From assembly GCA_016711825.1 (NCBI GenBank), contig JADJSG010000006.1, forward strand, positions 248,001-312,000: 64,000 nucleotides of DNA. The letters run 5' to 3'. The stretch comes from Bacteroidota bacterium. Its GTDB lineage: Bacteria > Bacteroidota > Bacteroidia > Chitinophagales > Chitinophagaceae. Of the stretch, positions 26,153 to 35,537 are shown piece after piece. Position 1 is the first letter of the stretch. The number at the start of each line of letters is the position of its first letter. The translations under genes were made by a program, and so were the position numbers. The notes below the pieces were generated by a model. The model saw nothing but the letters and a program-made list of their open reading frames with translations. It was not told where the DNA came from and did not search any database.

Positions 26153-26173
26153 GAATTTCATACTTGCAAATGT

Positions 26174-28072
26174 TTATTCGCCAGCGTCCATTTTCTTTTT
26201 CAAATCGGCCAAGGCACCGATATCACCCAAAGTAGCTTTTTCTACTTTTGATTGTAGATTTTTAACTGCTTTTTTGGTGTTATCAATTTCAATACCTGCT
26301 TCTTTTCTAGCTGCTTCTTTTTCTTCTTCCATACCTTGTTCCCAAACTTTAGAATGTGATACCAAGATACGTTTTTCATTTCTATCAAATTCAAGAATCA
26401 TAAATTGATTGGTTTCTTCGAGAGCAATCATTTTTTCATCCTGTTTTTTCAAATGACGGGTAGGTGCAAAAGCTTCTAAACCATATTGAAGTTGAATGAT
26501 ACCACCTTTTTCTTCTTTTCTAACCATCACACCATCATGCACAGAGCCGATAGGGAATATAGATTCGAAAGTATTCCAAGGGTCTTCTTCTATTTGTTTG
26601 TGACCAAGAGATAATTTTCGTGTTTCTTTATCAACACCCAATACAATAACTTGTAAATTATCGCCTACTTTGGTAAAGTCGCTTGGATGATTGAATCTTT
26701 TAACCCAACTCAAATCAGAAATATGAATCATACCACCGATGCCAGATTCTAATTCAACAAATACACCATAAGGGGTTAAGTTTTTAACTACGCCTGTATG
26801 TTGTGTGCCTACTGCAAATTTGCTTTCGATTTCATCCCAAGGGTCTGCAGTCATTTTCTTGATAGAGAAGCTCATTTTGCGTTCATCTTTGTCTATAGAA
26901 ACAATCATCGCTTCATGTTCATCGCCCATTTTGAAGAATTCTTTTGCATTGATTGGCTGATTGCTCCATGTAATTTCAGATACATGTACAAGTCCTTCAA
27001 TACCTGGTTCTACTTCAAGAAATGCGCCATAATCTTCAATATTTACCACTTTTCCTTTTACTTTATTTCCTTCTACGATATAGTCAGGTAATGTATCCCA
27101 AGGATGCGGAGTTAATTGTTTTAAACCTAATGAGATACGTTTTTTCTCATCATCAAAATCTAATACAGCAACATTTAATTTTTGACCGTTTTGGAGTACT
27201 TCATTTGGATGATTGATACGTCCCCATGAAATATCTGTGATATAAAGTAATCCGTCTAAGCCACCTAAGTCGATAAATGCACCAAAATCAGTTACATTTT
27301 TAATGGTTCCTTCAAGTACCTGACCTTTTTCTAGTTTAGAAATGATTTCTGTACGTTGTGCTTCTAAATCGCTTTCGATCAATGCCTTATGCGAAACTAC
27401 TGCATTTCGTATGATTTCATTGATTTTCACTACTTTAAACTCCATTGTTTTGTTGACAAACTGATCGTAATCCGTTACTGGTTTTACGTCAATTTGTGAA
27501 CCTGGCAAGAATGTTTCCATACCGTATAAGTCGACGATTAATCCACCTTTGGTTTTAGAAGTTACGTGTCCGGTAACAATTTCACCTGTTTTGTATACTT
27601 CTACAATTCTTTCCCATGCACGTTGTTGACGAGCAAGTTTACGGCTTAAGTTTAAGTGACCATCACGGTCTTCTTTTTGTACGATTAATACTTCGATTTC
27701 GTCTCCCACTTTCACTTCTGCTAAATCACGAAATTCGTTTAATGAAATTAAACCATCACTTTTGTAGCCGATATTTACCACTACATCTGTTTTGGTAAGA
27801 CCTACAATAGTACCATTTACCATTTCATTGTCATTCACTGCCTTGAAGGTTTCTTCGTACAGTTTATCGTAGGTTTCACGATCATTTTTGTTGTAAATAG
27901 CTACATTGCGCTTATCTACACTCCAGTCAAAATCATCATGCACACCCATGTCAGCAAATGCTGGTTTTTCGGTGCTTGTTGTTTTTGCTTTCTTTTCTGC
28001 TTTGGGGGTTTCAACTACTGGCGCTAATTCTTCATTTGAAGCGGCCTGGTCATTTAATGTTGTTTCGTCCAT
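26174..28072 (-). CDS. rpsA: 30S ribosomal protein S1
   Basis: RNA-binding ribosomal protein that helps load mRNA onto the 30S subunit. The 632-residue protein carries six S1 (OB-fold) repeats. Two diverged ones at the N-terminus (from about residue 80) are followed by four canonical ones, marked by GAFIDLGGLDGLLYITDISWG, GAFLEVEPGIEGLVHVSEITW and GVFVELESGIGGMIHISDLSW-type segments. The recurring HPWDTLPDY/DPWDEIESK/DPWNTFESI linkers are typical. An acidic/alanine-rich N-terminal tail (1-45) and a charged C-terminus are as in other Bacteroidota. In this phylum, mRNAs mostly lack Shine-Dalgarno sites, which fits a strong reliance on S1. The gene has its own promoter and terminator. Confidence 0.97.
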   Translation of the reverse strand: MDETTLNDQAASNEELAPVVETPKAEKKAKTTSTEKPAFADMGVHDDFDWSVDKRNVAIYNKNDRETYDKLYEETFKAVNDNEMVNGTIVGLTKTDVVVNIGYKSDGLISLNEFRDLAEVKVGDEIEVLIVQKEDRDGHLNLSRKLARQQRAWERIVEVYKTGEIVTGHVTSKTKGGLIVDLYGMETFLPGSQIDVKPVTDYDQFVNKTMEFKVVKINEIIRNAVVSHKALIESDLEAQRTEIISKLEKGQVLEGTIKNVTDFGAFIDLGGLDGLLYITDISWGRINHPNEVLQNGQKLNVAVLDFDDEKKRISLGLKQLTPHPWDTLPDYIVEGNKVKGKVVNIEDYGAFLEVEPGIEGLVHVSEITWSNQPINAKEFFKMGDEHEAMIVSIDKDERKMSFSIKKMTADPWDEIESKFAVGTQHTGVVKNLTPYGVFVELESGIGGMIHISDLSWVKRFNHPSDFTKVGDNLQVIVLGVDKETRKLSLGHKQIEEDPWNTFESIFPIGSVHDGVMVRKEEKGGIIQLQYGLEAFAPTRHLKKQDEKMIALEETNQFMILEFDRNEKRILVSHSKVWEQGMEEEKEAARKEAGIEIDNTKKAVKNLQSKVEKATLGDIGALADLKKKMDAGE

Positions 28073-28160
28073 GTTGTTTTTTTTTGTGTTTTAGCCGACT
28101 TGCCGATTCATATCAAACAGGTCAACCTCAACGGGTTAATAAATATTGTTTTTTTAAAGG
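28073..28160 (-). promoter_or_regulatory. rpsA 5' leader (~88 nt)
   Basis: This leader is much longer than those of other genes here. It contains a repeated TCGGC (TCGGCAAGTCGGC) and the small complements AACC/GGTT. S1 autoregulates its own mRNA in other bacteria. Here a regulatory role is only inferred from length. Confidence 0.25.
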
Positions 28161-28164
28161 GGTG

Positions 28165-28172
28165 CAAAGGTA
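28165..28172 (-). promoter_or_regulatory. -7 promoter element of rpsA
   Basis: Minus-strand TACCTTTG, followed by CACCCC. It is the same core as before aspS and the hmuY-like gene, and a perfect TAnnTTTG. Confidence 0.6.
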
Positions 28173-28391
28173 AATTATTTTTTAAATTAAATAATCAAAT
28201 AATTTCCTTTTTTGAAAGCAGGTATCAAAAGGAGGGATTTTGAATATCATATACATAACAATAACACATCTACCCACGACCTATTTAAAGATTATTCATA
28301 TTGCATGGTATGTTCGCAAGCATTTCATCCGCAAAAAGCAGGTTGTTTTATTTGACATGCATTGACTTTATACCTTGATTCGAACTAATCG

Positions 28392-29951
28392 TTATTGCCT
28401 GACTATTTTTTGGGTAAATAATACCCGGTTGTTTTTGTCTTTCAGGATAAAGAAATAATGACCTGTTTGTATGTTTGATAAGTTGATTTGATGATTGATG
28501 GTAGATTTTTGATACAATTGCAAACCCTTTTGGTATATGACTCTACCCGTAATATCAGTCAATTGATAGGAAAAAGTGTTATCAAATGGAATAGATATTT
28601 TTACATTGAGCACATCTGACACTGGGTTAGGGGCTAATTGTATATCCATTGAATTTTGCACATCGCTTAGGGTGTTTGGATTGATTAAAGTATCTTTTTT
28701 GATAGACAATCGAAACAATTCTTCTAGTGAGGAGGTATCGTTGGTGGCGTTAAAGTACAAGCAACTATCATAAACCGTAAAAAACTTTGGATTGCTTGAA
28801 AAGGGTAAACCCCCTAATGCGCCAGGATACACATCCCATACCTGAAAAGGTGGATTGATGCCATTGGTAGCCCAAATTTCTATTCCTGCTGTGTCGCTGT
28901 AATTGGAAAAAATCAATTTATTGTCCCAAACGTTGAAATAACGTGGGGTACCACTGATACCTACACCTGAGCAATACACAATAGAAGTCGTATTGCTGGC
29001 AATATCGAATACGCCTAAATTGATATCATTATTAGGTTCATTGGCTGCGAAGTATATTTTACCATTGAAATAGGTAGGAAATGAATGATCGCTGGTATAT
29101 ACACCCTGTGCAGGACCTGGATTGACATCTGTTAATCGAGTGACATTGTTTCCATCATATTCGTATAATTCTTTGCCATAACTTGTATCGGTTGCCACAA
29201 AATAAAGTTTGTTGTTGGCAACCATGAGTGCTGTGGGATTTGAACCTATATTACCTGGATTGATATCAGCTACCAGATTGACCGTATTGACTGCAGGGTC
29301 ATAGGAATATAGCTCAATACCTGTATTTCCGAAAGTGGTATCGTTGCCATTGGTGGCAGCAAAATAAAGCTTATTGTTATAAACTGTAATCGAAGAGACT
29401 GTACTTGACAGGGCTCCCGGATTGATATCAGTTAGGCATTGTGTGGTAAGGGCAATGGGATCGTGTACCCACAATTCGGTACCCAATGCCGGTGAGTTGG
29501 CTTGAAAATATAATTTATTATTATGGGTGAGTAAAAAGGAAGGACCTCCACTACCATTTCCGGGGTTGATATCCATGATGATACTGGGTATTGCCACACC
29601 ATCATATTTATATAATTCCCGACCGATAGCCAATACTAAAATGGGGAGATACAATTTTCCATTCAAAACAGCCATTTTGAAATTTGTGCTGGTGGTGCCG
29701 TCTCCAAAAACAGCTGCGCCTGTTACATTTGGGCAAATAGTGGGTATGTTGTTGCCGCTGAAGGAAAATATTTTATGTCCATTGATGCCATCATTGGCGA
29801 AAAAATATAAACTGTTATTATATTCGGTAAACCACCGCGGATTACTCCCATTGTTGATACTCAGGTTGGTAACCATTTCTACCAAATAGTTTTGTGCTTG
29901 TGTATAGAGTTGAAAAAGTAAAATAAAGAATAAAGTAAAAAATGGTTTCAT
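28392..29951 (-). CDS. secreted ELWxxDG-type repeat protein with T9SS type A tail
   Basis: The 519-residue protein has a signal peptide (MKPFFTLFFILLFQLYTQAQ). It then carries a series of about seven related segments containing ELYKYDG, ELWVHDP, ELYSYDP, ELYEYDG, EIWATNG and NNKLYF strands. These look like blades of a beta-propeller of the hyalin-like ELWxxDG type. The end (about 437-519) is a T9SS type A sorting domain with LAPNPVSDVLNV. It is probably displayed on or released from the cell surface. No catalytic motif is visible and the function is unknown. It stands alone. Confidence 0.85.
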   Translation of the reverse strand: MKPFFTLFFILLFQLYTQAQNYLVEMVTNLSINNGSNPRWFTEYNNSLYFFANDGINGHKIFSFSGNNIPTICPNVTGAAVFGDGTTSTNFKMAVLNGKLYLPILVLAIGRELYKYDGVAIPSIIMDINPGNGSGGPSFLLTHNNKLYFQANSPALGTELWVHDPIALTTQCLTDINPGALSSTVSSITVYNNKLYFAATNGNDTTFGNTGIELYSYDPAVNTVNLVADINPGNIGSNPTALMVANNKLYFVATDTSYGKELYEYDGNNVTRLTDVNPGPAQGVYTSDHSFPTYFNGKIYFAANEPNNDINLGVFDIASNTTSIVYCSGVGISGTPRYFNVWDNKLIFSNYSDTAGIEIWATNGINPPFQVWDVYPGALGGLPFSSNPKFFTVYDSCLYFNATNDTSSLEELFRLSIKKDTLINPNTLSDVQNSMDIQLAPNPVSDVLNVKISIPFDNTFSYQLTDITGRVIYQKGLQLYQKSTINHQINLSNIQTGHYFFILKDKNNRVLFTQKIVRQ

Positions 29952-30034
29952 AGTATCAACAAAAATAATATTCTTTTTCTATACTTTTCGATGTTCACAA
30001 AATAAATAACTATAAGGAATCATAGCTTCACTGT

Positions 30035-30042
30035 ATCTTTAC
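30035..30042 (+). promoter_or_regulatory. candidate -7 element of the cobalamin adenosyltransferase gene
   Basis: TATCTTTA lies 9 bp before the ATG at 30052, implying a very short leader. Confidence 0.35.
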
Positions 30043-30051
30043 TGCAAAAAA

Positions 30052-30609
30052 ATGGCCTTTAAAATATATACTAAAACAGGTGATCAAGGCACTACTGCTT
30101 TGATTGGTGGCACACGGATTCCTAAAAATCACATCAGGATAGAAGCCTATGGCACCGTAGATGAACTCAACTCATGGTTAGGACTGATTGCAGATTTATT
30201 GCAAGATGAACCTGAAAAAAAAGTATTGAAAACGATTCAAAACATTTTGTTTACGATTGGCTCATCCCTTGCCTGCGATCCTGAAAAAGATACCAAGATG
30301 ATGATTCCTGAGTTATTAGTGCAAGATATCACTTTACTGGAACAAGAGATTGACAGGATGGAGTTGCAGTTACCTGCTTTAAGTAATTTTGTGTTGCCTG
30401 GCGGTCAACCAGTGGCGTCGCATGTTCATATAGCACGATGTGTATGCCGACGTGCTGAACGTATTTGTGTTGCCATACAACAAGAGAACCAAACCATTGA
30501 TGTATTAGTTATTCAATACCTCAATCGTCTTTCGGATTATTTGTTTGTATTTTCCCGTTATATTTTGCATACGCATGGAGGTGAAGAAACGATATGGAAA
30601 GTAAGGTAA
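30052..30609 (+). CDS. ATP:cob(I)alamin adenosyltransferase (PduO type)
   Basis: Cytosolic enzyme that transfers the adenosyl group of ATP to cob(I)alamin to make adenosylcobalamin. The 185-residue length and motifs are typical of the PduO/MMAB family: the ATP-binding N-terminus KIYTKTGDQGTTALIGGTR, EAYGTVDELNSWLG, LPGGQPVASHVHIARCVCRRAER in the third helix and YLNRLSDYLFVFSRY at the end. All key basic residues of the CRRAER motif are present. No other cobalamin genes lie nearby, so it is likely a salvage or repair enzyme serving B12-dependent mutase or reductase. Confidence 0.95.
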   Translation: MAFKIYTKTGDQGTTALIGGTRIPKNHIRIEAYGTVDELNSWLGLIADLLQDEPEKKVLKTIQNILFTIGSSLACDPEKDTKMMIPELLVQDITLLEQEIDRMELQLPALSNFVLPGGQPVASHVHIARCVCRRAERICVAIQQENQTIDVLVIQYLNRLSDYLFVFSRYILHTHGGEETIWKVR

Positions 30610-31060
30610 TTCTGACAATACATCATAAATAATTCAATTATAATCAACTTAAACTCAACCTAGATAAGTATTATATCCTTGTTTTTTTAGATTTGGTATT
30701 AATTGAATTTGGCCTAATACCAACAACAGATTTAAGATAGTCCAATTGTTATTAGCTTAAATGTAAAGAGTGTAGGCATTATACCAAACTTTTTCAGATT
30801 ACCTATTAAATACATTTGGTGTAACTCATGCATGAGAATTTATTCTTATACTAATTAAGCATTTTCATCAAGGTTGTGGAATGCAACAATATTTCATTGC
30901 GAAGTAAATACACTCTTCAAAACACGTATGCAAAAAAGTATTGGGTTGTGACTGGATATTAAAATAGCTGGAATCTGCACATGGAGTTATCAGAAATCAT
31001 ATTGCGAACGTATCGGTATTAAATATTGCAAACTCTATTAAATTTTCTTATTTTTATATT
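30610..31060. other. 451-bp intergenic region, only a promoter-like element near its end
   Basis: AT-rich DNA with no frame or RNA gene that I recognise. At 31049-31056 TATTTTTA lies 4 bp before the carboxypeptidase ATG. Confidence 0.4.
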
Positions 31061-31720
31061 ATGAAAAAATTATACCTTATTCTCATTGCCTTATTCTCCA
31101 TTGTAAGTAGTCAAATATTTGCGCAAAATGATTTAGAAAAGTACTCAAAAGTGAAGATACTATTAGATGGTAAAAGTATGAGCGAAGTGGCCTCATTAGA
31201 AATCGCGGTAGATCATGGTGAGTATGTGAAGGGTGAAAGTTTCACCACTGAATTGTCTGCCAGCGAAATTGAAATACTGAAACAACACGGCATCAGGTAT
31301 GAAATTATTATTGATGATGTTATTTTGCATTATTTAAAGGAAAGCCAAAAGAGTCCGGTACCCGAAAAAACTACACGCGTTACCAACTGCACGCCTGCAT
31401 TTACTTATCCTACTCCGGTTAATTTTACCTATGGCAGCATGGGAAGTTATTATACCTATCAGCAAATTTTGAATCATATGGATTCACTCGCATCAAAATT
31501 TCCGAATATTGTAAAGGCCAAAGCGCAAATAGACACCTTTACTTCTATTCAGGGCAGACCCATCTACTGGATGAAAATTTCGGACAATCCGAATGTGGAT
31601 GAAAATGAACCAGAGGTACTAATGGACGCATTACATCATGCACGTGAACCTATGAGTGTAACCCAGCTCATTTTTTTATGTATTACTTGTGTGAGAATTA
31701 TAATACGGATGATGAAGTGA
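31061..31720 (+). CDS. M14 zinc carboxypeptidase, N-terminal part (frame ends after shift)
   Basis: The 5' half of a secreted metallocarboxypeptidase. It has a signal peptide (to about residue 22, ending QIFAQ), a propeptide-like region and the start of the M14 domain, with the zinc ligands H193 and E196 in the motif HHARE. After residue 204 (SVTQLIF) the frame passes into LCITCVRIIIRMMK and stops. The family sequence instead continues in the -1 frame from position 31678 (MYYLCENYN). The junction is exactly the heptamer T-TTT-TTA in this frame. The remaining catalytic residues are only in the downstream frame, so this part alone cannot be active. It could be a pseudogene, a sequencing error in a T7 run, or a programmed frameshift. 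Confidence 0.85.
   Translation: MKKLYLILIALFSIVSSQIFAQNDLEKYSKVKILLDGKSMSEVASLEIAVDHGEYVKGESFTTELSASEIEILKQHGIRYEIIIDDVILHYLKESQKSPVPEKTTRVTNCTPAFTYPTPVNFTYGSMGSYYTYQQILNHMDSLASKFPNIVKAKAQIDTFTSIQGRPIYWMKISDNPNVDENEPEVLMDALHHAREPMSVTQLIFLCITCVRIIIRMMK
31672..31678 (+). other. candidate -1 ribosomal slippery site T TTT TTA
   Basis: The codons ATT TTT TTA of the upstream frame place TTTTTTA in exact X-XXY-YYZ phase. A -1 slip here joins QLIFL to MYYLCENYN and restores the M14 domain. Just after it, GTATTA (31680-31685) can pair with TAATAC (31701-31706), a weak AT-only stem. A simple indel in the T7 run is the plain alternative. Confidence 0.4.
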
Positions 31721-33732
31721 AATATTTCGTCGACCACTCTGAAATGTATTTTATACCCATCGTAAATCCCGATGGATATGTTTATAACGAAACAACGAAT
31801 CCCAACGGAGGTGGTATGTGGCGAAAAAACAGAAGACTAAATGCTGGAGGTAGCTATGGGGTAGACTTGAACAGAAATTATGGTTATGCATGGGGTTATG
31901 ATAATATTGGATCTTCTCCCACCCCATCTTCAAGTACTTATAGGGGTACTGCCGGATTTTCGGAACCTGAAACTAGGGCTGTAAAATATTTGTGTGAACA
32001 ACATCAATTTAGAATCGCACTCAATAATCATACCTATGGAAACTTACTAGTATACCCCTGGGGATTTACCGATTCGAATACACCCGATTCCATGCATTAT
32101 CATCAAATATCAAAAGCAATGAGCAATTATAATCGCTTTGTGTATGGCACAGGAACCGAAACGGTGGGCTATACCACCAATGGCGATGCCGATGACTGGA
32201 TGCATGGAGAAACAGGTACCAAAAGCAAAATTTTTTCCTTTACTCCTGAAGCAGGCGATAATGCCAACGGGTTTTGGCCTGCCCCAGCATTTATTTTACC
32301 TTACTGCAATTTAGGCATGCATACCAATATGAATTTTATGAGGTGCGCATTGGCTTATGCTGATTGCGATGATATAGGCAGCCGATTTATTACCCCTTCC
32401 AGCTCCAGTGCAAAGTATATGCTTTTCAAAAAGGGAATGACTAATAATGCAACTTTTACGGTGAGCATTATTCCTCTTACCAATAATATTACCGTTGGTG
32501 CTCCAAAGGTTTATAATAGCCCTGCATTTATGACCACCCTTACAGATTCTATTGCGATTACGGTGAGTGGACTTGCACTACATGGTGACCAAATCAAGTA
32601 TTTGCTTCGCATTCATAATGGATTTGTAAATTATGATGATACTGTAACTAAATATTATGCGCTTGAAACACAAACCGAATTTTCGAGTAACTGCAATACC
32701 ATGAGCGGATGGACTGGAACCGGTGCCTGGGGTAACAGTACACAATTTTTTACAAGTCCTTCAGCTTCTATTTCGGAAAGCCCCGTTGGTAAATATGGAA
32801 ACAACGTAAATTCAAATATCAGAACGACCTTACCCATCAATTTAACCCTGGCGATCCGTGCCGAATTGAAGTTTAGAATCAAATGGAATAGTGAATGCAA
32901 TTTAGATTATTTACAAGTGAAGGTTTCCAATAATAATGGAGCCTCCTATAATTCCATCTGTACACGTTATGCGATGAAATCTGTGGTAAACACCATCGTG
33001 AATCAACCTGCATACGACGGTGTGCAATCAGTATGGCAGTACGACGAAGCCAATCTGGATGCCTTTCTAGGTCAAAACATTTTGATTCGTTTTGATTTTG
33101 TTTCTGATGGGGGTTTGGTGAAAGAAGGATTCTTTATTGATGATGTGAAGGTTGAGACAATTCAGAACTACAATTTCCCATTGCCGCTTAGTTTATCTCC
33201 ACTAACACTGCTTGACGAAAATTGCAATGTGAATATACAATGGAGCAGTTACAATGAAAAAGACCTTAGTCATTTTGTTATCGAAAGAAGCGAGGATGCT
33301 ATAGCTTTTCAGCAAGTGGCTACTGTAAAAGCATTAGGAAATAGCAGCACCAAAACCGACTATTCCTTTTTAGATGAAAGTGTCAATGGAAAACAATATC
33401 ATTACAGAGTACAAGCTGTTAATTTAGATAAAGAAACTGCCTATTCTGAAATAAAGAGTATTTCAATGAAGTGTGATTCAAAAGATATCAAGGTGTATCC
33501 AAACCCTGCTTTGAATGAAACCAATATATTAATCAGATCAGGTGTCAATGAAAGTTATCAAATCAAAATATATGATATTTATGGTAACTTGATTTATGAA
33601 AATGCGATGGCAGTCAACAATGAAACAAAAATTATCAGTATCAATACCTCTAATTGGGCGACAGGTAATTATGTGATGATTGCCAATAACAAGAAGGAAA
33701 GCAAAATACTAAAATTTGCGAAGGTCAATTAG
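31678..33732 (+). CDS. M14 zinc carboxypeptidase, C-terminal part with T9SS type A tail
   Basis: This is the continuation of the carboxypeptidase in the -1 frame. It supplies NPDGYVY, the substrate-binding VDLNRNYGYAWG, the third zinc-binding His in NNHTYGNLLVYPWG, and the catalytic Glu in SFTPEAGD. Beyond the peptidase domain (to about residue 235) come beta-sandwich regions, including a jelly-roll-like segment, and a type A sorting domain with KVYPNPALNETN. The 684-residue count begins at an internal Met and has no signal peptide of its own, so translation would need the upstream frame. Together the two parts give about 890 residues, normal for such secreted peptidases. Confidence 0.85.
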   Translation: MYYLCENYNTDDEVKYFVDHSEMYFIPIVNPDGYVYNETTNPNGGGMWRKNRRLNAGGSYGVDLNRNYGYAWGYDNIGSSPTPSSSTYRGTAGFSEPETRAVKYLCEQHQFRIALNNHTYGNLLVYPWGFTDSNTPDSMHYHQISKAMSNYNRFVYGTGTETVGYTTNGDADDWMHGETGTKSKIFSFTPEAGDNANGFWPAPAFILPYCNLGMHTNMNFMRCALAYADCDDIGSRFITPSSSSAKYMLFKKGMTNNATFTVSIIPLTNNITVGAPKVYNSPAFMTTLTDSIAITVSGLALHGDQIKYLLRIHNGFVNYDDTVTKYYALETQTEFSSNCNTMSGWTGTGAWGNSTQFFTSPSASISESPVGKYGNNVNSNIRTTLPINLTLAIRAELKFRIKWNSECNLDYLQVKVSNNNGASYNSICTRYAMKSVVNTIVNQPAYDGVQSVWQYDEANLDAFLGQNILIRFDFVSDGGLVKEGFFIDDVKVETIQNYNFPLPLSLSPLTLLDENCNVNIQWSSYNEKDLSHFVIERSEDAIAFQQVATVKALGNSSTKTDYSFLDESVNGKQYHYRVQAVNLDKETAYSEIKSISMKCDSKDIKVYPNPALNETNILIRSGVNESYQIKIYDIYGNLIYENAMAVNNETKIISINTSNWATGNYVMIANNKKESKILKFAKVN

Positions 33733-33855
33733 CAGAAGGCGGGTGTACTGAAGTTGTAAATCGTCAGCATAAAGTGGACTGCATGACTTCATTTGCGGTA
33801 CTTAGTTTTGGAACACAGATTACACAGATTATTATGAGAAGCACAGATTTTTTCA

Positions 33856-35391
33856 TCATTCAATAATTACTTTTTTACTCATTCCTTCACACCTAATAAA
33901 ATAAATCCCCTTCGCATACTTTTTTATATCTATTTCATCTTTGTAAGTACTAAACAATTTAGTACCTATCATATTATACAACGCTTTCTTTTTTCCTTGC
34001 GCATTTTTGATGTAAAAAATAGTAGACGCAGGATTAGGATATATCTCCCACGCCTCGCTCTCTTCTCTCACACTCACACTCTGCAATGGCCAGCACACCT
34101 GCCCACTAGCCCCCAAGGTATAATCAGGCATATTGGGTGGACCATTAAATCCAGTATACACATTGTCTAACCTAAAGCACTTTCTGCAAAATTGACAACC
34201 ACTACCCTTTACATCAGGTTTATCAATTACACTCATTTGACGATGCTGCCCTCCGAAATTCCCTATATATATTCTGTCGTCCAATCCCTTTGTTAGATGT
34301 GCATAGTATTGAAATTTTTGCAGTGTAGTATCCGCACCGTGCTGAACTCTGTGCCATGCAAGTACACTATCAGGTTGCTGATACTCGTACTGATATATAT
34401 TAGTGCGTTTACTGATGTAAATAAACTGTCCATTTGGTGAAAAACAAACACCTGCATTAATACTATCCAGATGACCTGCTGTATCTAAAACAGGATAGGT
34501 GGTACTATCAATTGGGATATTAATGACCTTGGGATTGTTAAGCTCACCTGTACAGCGATCAAAGTCTGCCATAAAAAGTTTGTTCATTTCACCCTTGCCC
34601 TGCACAGATGCAAATTTGGTTCCATCCTTACTAAAAGCATACTGCCCCGTTAGGTCATAACTTGGGTATTTAGGTTCTGCAAACTCCTGTATAAAAGGGC
34701 CTTCTATAGTATCAGCTTTAACTAAAAACCGGTAGATTCTGTTGGTATCATACTCACCCTGTTTCAGCAGCCACCAGTCTACACCATTGCTATGCCTGCA
34801 GGCCTGCATCAGAGTTTTATGGATGGCCACACCCTGCAAAAGCATTTTGTTTTTGACAATTACTTTGCCCAGCCCTCCATTCAGATTCATATCCACTACA
34901 TTGTATTGCAATCGGTCAAAAGGCACAGCCCCCCCCGCACCATTATTGGTGAGGTAAAAATCAAAGGCACTATCTGAAAGAGTAGGAATAAAAACATAAT
35001 ATTGGCCGCCATTTCCTTTGGGTAGTACTATGGAAGACTGAGTATATCCTGAAGAGGGATAAAAGTAGTAATTGTAATATTCATTGTCAACCAAATGATC
35101 CCCATTATCCATTATTGCTCCGGTTGTATCGTGAATCAGCATACCGGTTGTCGAAAACAATAATTTACCAGTAGCACTGTCGCAAATATTACTATGTCCA
35201 TCCGCATGATAAAAAGGGTAGGTAGGATTAAGGGAATCATACTTTACGTGTAACATGGGTCGTGATGTATCTGTAAAAACTGCCTCCACAGCTTGCGGTC
35301 CTGCAAATATCCACCGACTCGCCGCTTTATTTGTTTGGCAATAACTACTTACATTTACTAAGCAAAGCAATAAGATAATATGGTTTTTCAT
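33856..35391 (-). CDS. secreted propeller-like protein with T9SS type A tail
   Basis: The 511-residue protein has a signal peptide (MKNHIILLLCLVNVSSYCQ). A long middle part contains WD40/PD40-like strands (GQYAFSKDGTKFASVQG, FSPNGQFIYISKR, GLDDRIYIGNFGGQ), and a type A sorting domain ends it (YPNPASTIFYIK to the C-terminus). A CxFCxKC motif (about residues 401-407) precedes the tail and occurs in similar Bacteroidota proteins of unknown function. Likely surface exposed or secreted. No catalytic residues are apparent. It is convergent with the carboxypeptidase gene. Confidence 0.83.
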   Translation of the reverse strand: MKNHIILLLCLVNVSSYCQTNKAASRWIFAGPQAVEAVFTDTSRPMLHVKYDSLNPTYPFYHADGHSNICDSATGKLLFSTTGMLIHDTTGAIMDNGDHLVDNEYYNYYFYPSSGYTQSSIVLPKGNGGQYYVFIPTLSDSAFDFYLTNNGAGGAVPFDRLQYNVVDMNLNGGLGKVIVKNKMLLQGVAIHKTLMQACRHSNGVDWWLLKQGEYDTNRIYRFLVKADTIEGPFIQEFAEPKYPSYDLTGQYAFSKDGTKFASVQGKGEMNKLFMADFDRCTGELNNPKVINIPIDSTTYPVLDTAGHLDSINAGVCFSPNGQFIYISKRTNIYQYEYQQPDSVLAWHRVQHGADTTLQKFQYYAHLTKGLDDRIYIGNFGGQHRQMSVIDKPDVKGSGCQFCRKCFRLDNVYTGFNGPPNMPDYTLGASGQVCWPLQSVSVREESEAWEIYPNPASTIFYIKNAQGKKKALYNMIGTKLFSTYKDEIDIKKYAKGIYFIRCEGMSKKVIIE

Positions 35392-35448
35392 TATTTTTGA
35401 ATGATCAGTTTACCTATCTTTTCAGTACATTTATCAAATGTGCATTCC

Positions 35449-35487
35449 GTGCTCGCAGAGTCTCCCGCTTCGGGGACTCTGCGACTT
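35449..35487 (+). repeat. REP-like palindrome, left copy
   Basis: A 39-nt element whose core CGCAGAGTC-T-CCCG-CTT-CGGG-GACTCTGCG forms a 13-bp stem with one bulge and a CTT triloop. It is matched in inverted orientation, with a single mismatch over 39 nt, at 36218-36256. Together the copies bracket the RAYT remnant. Confidence 0.85.
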
Positions 35488-35537
35488 TATGAACGTAGTG
35501 CTCTTCTTCACATTTTGTCTGCATACATTCATTTTTA

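Noticed and set aside
24483..31060. Possible tRNA or other RNA genes in the larger intergenic regions
   Set aside because: I looked for GTTCRANTC-type T-loops and cloverleaf-like arms and saw none. A tRNAscan run would be decisive.
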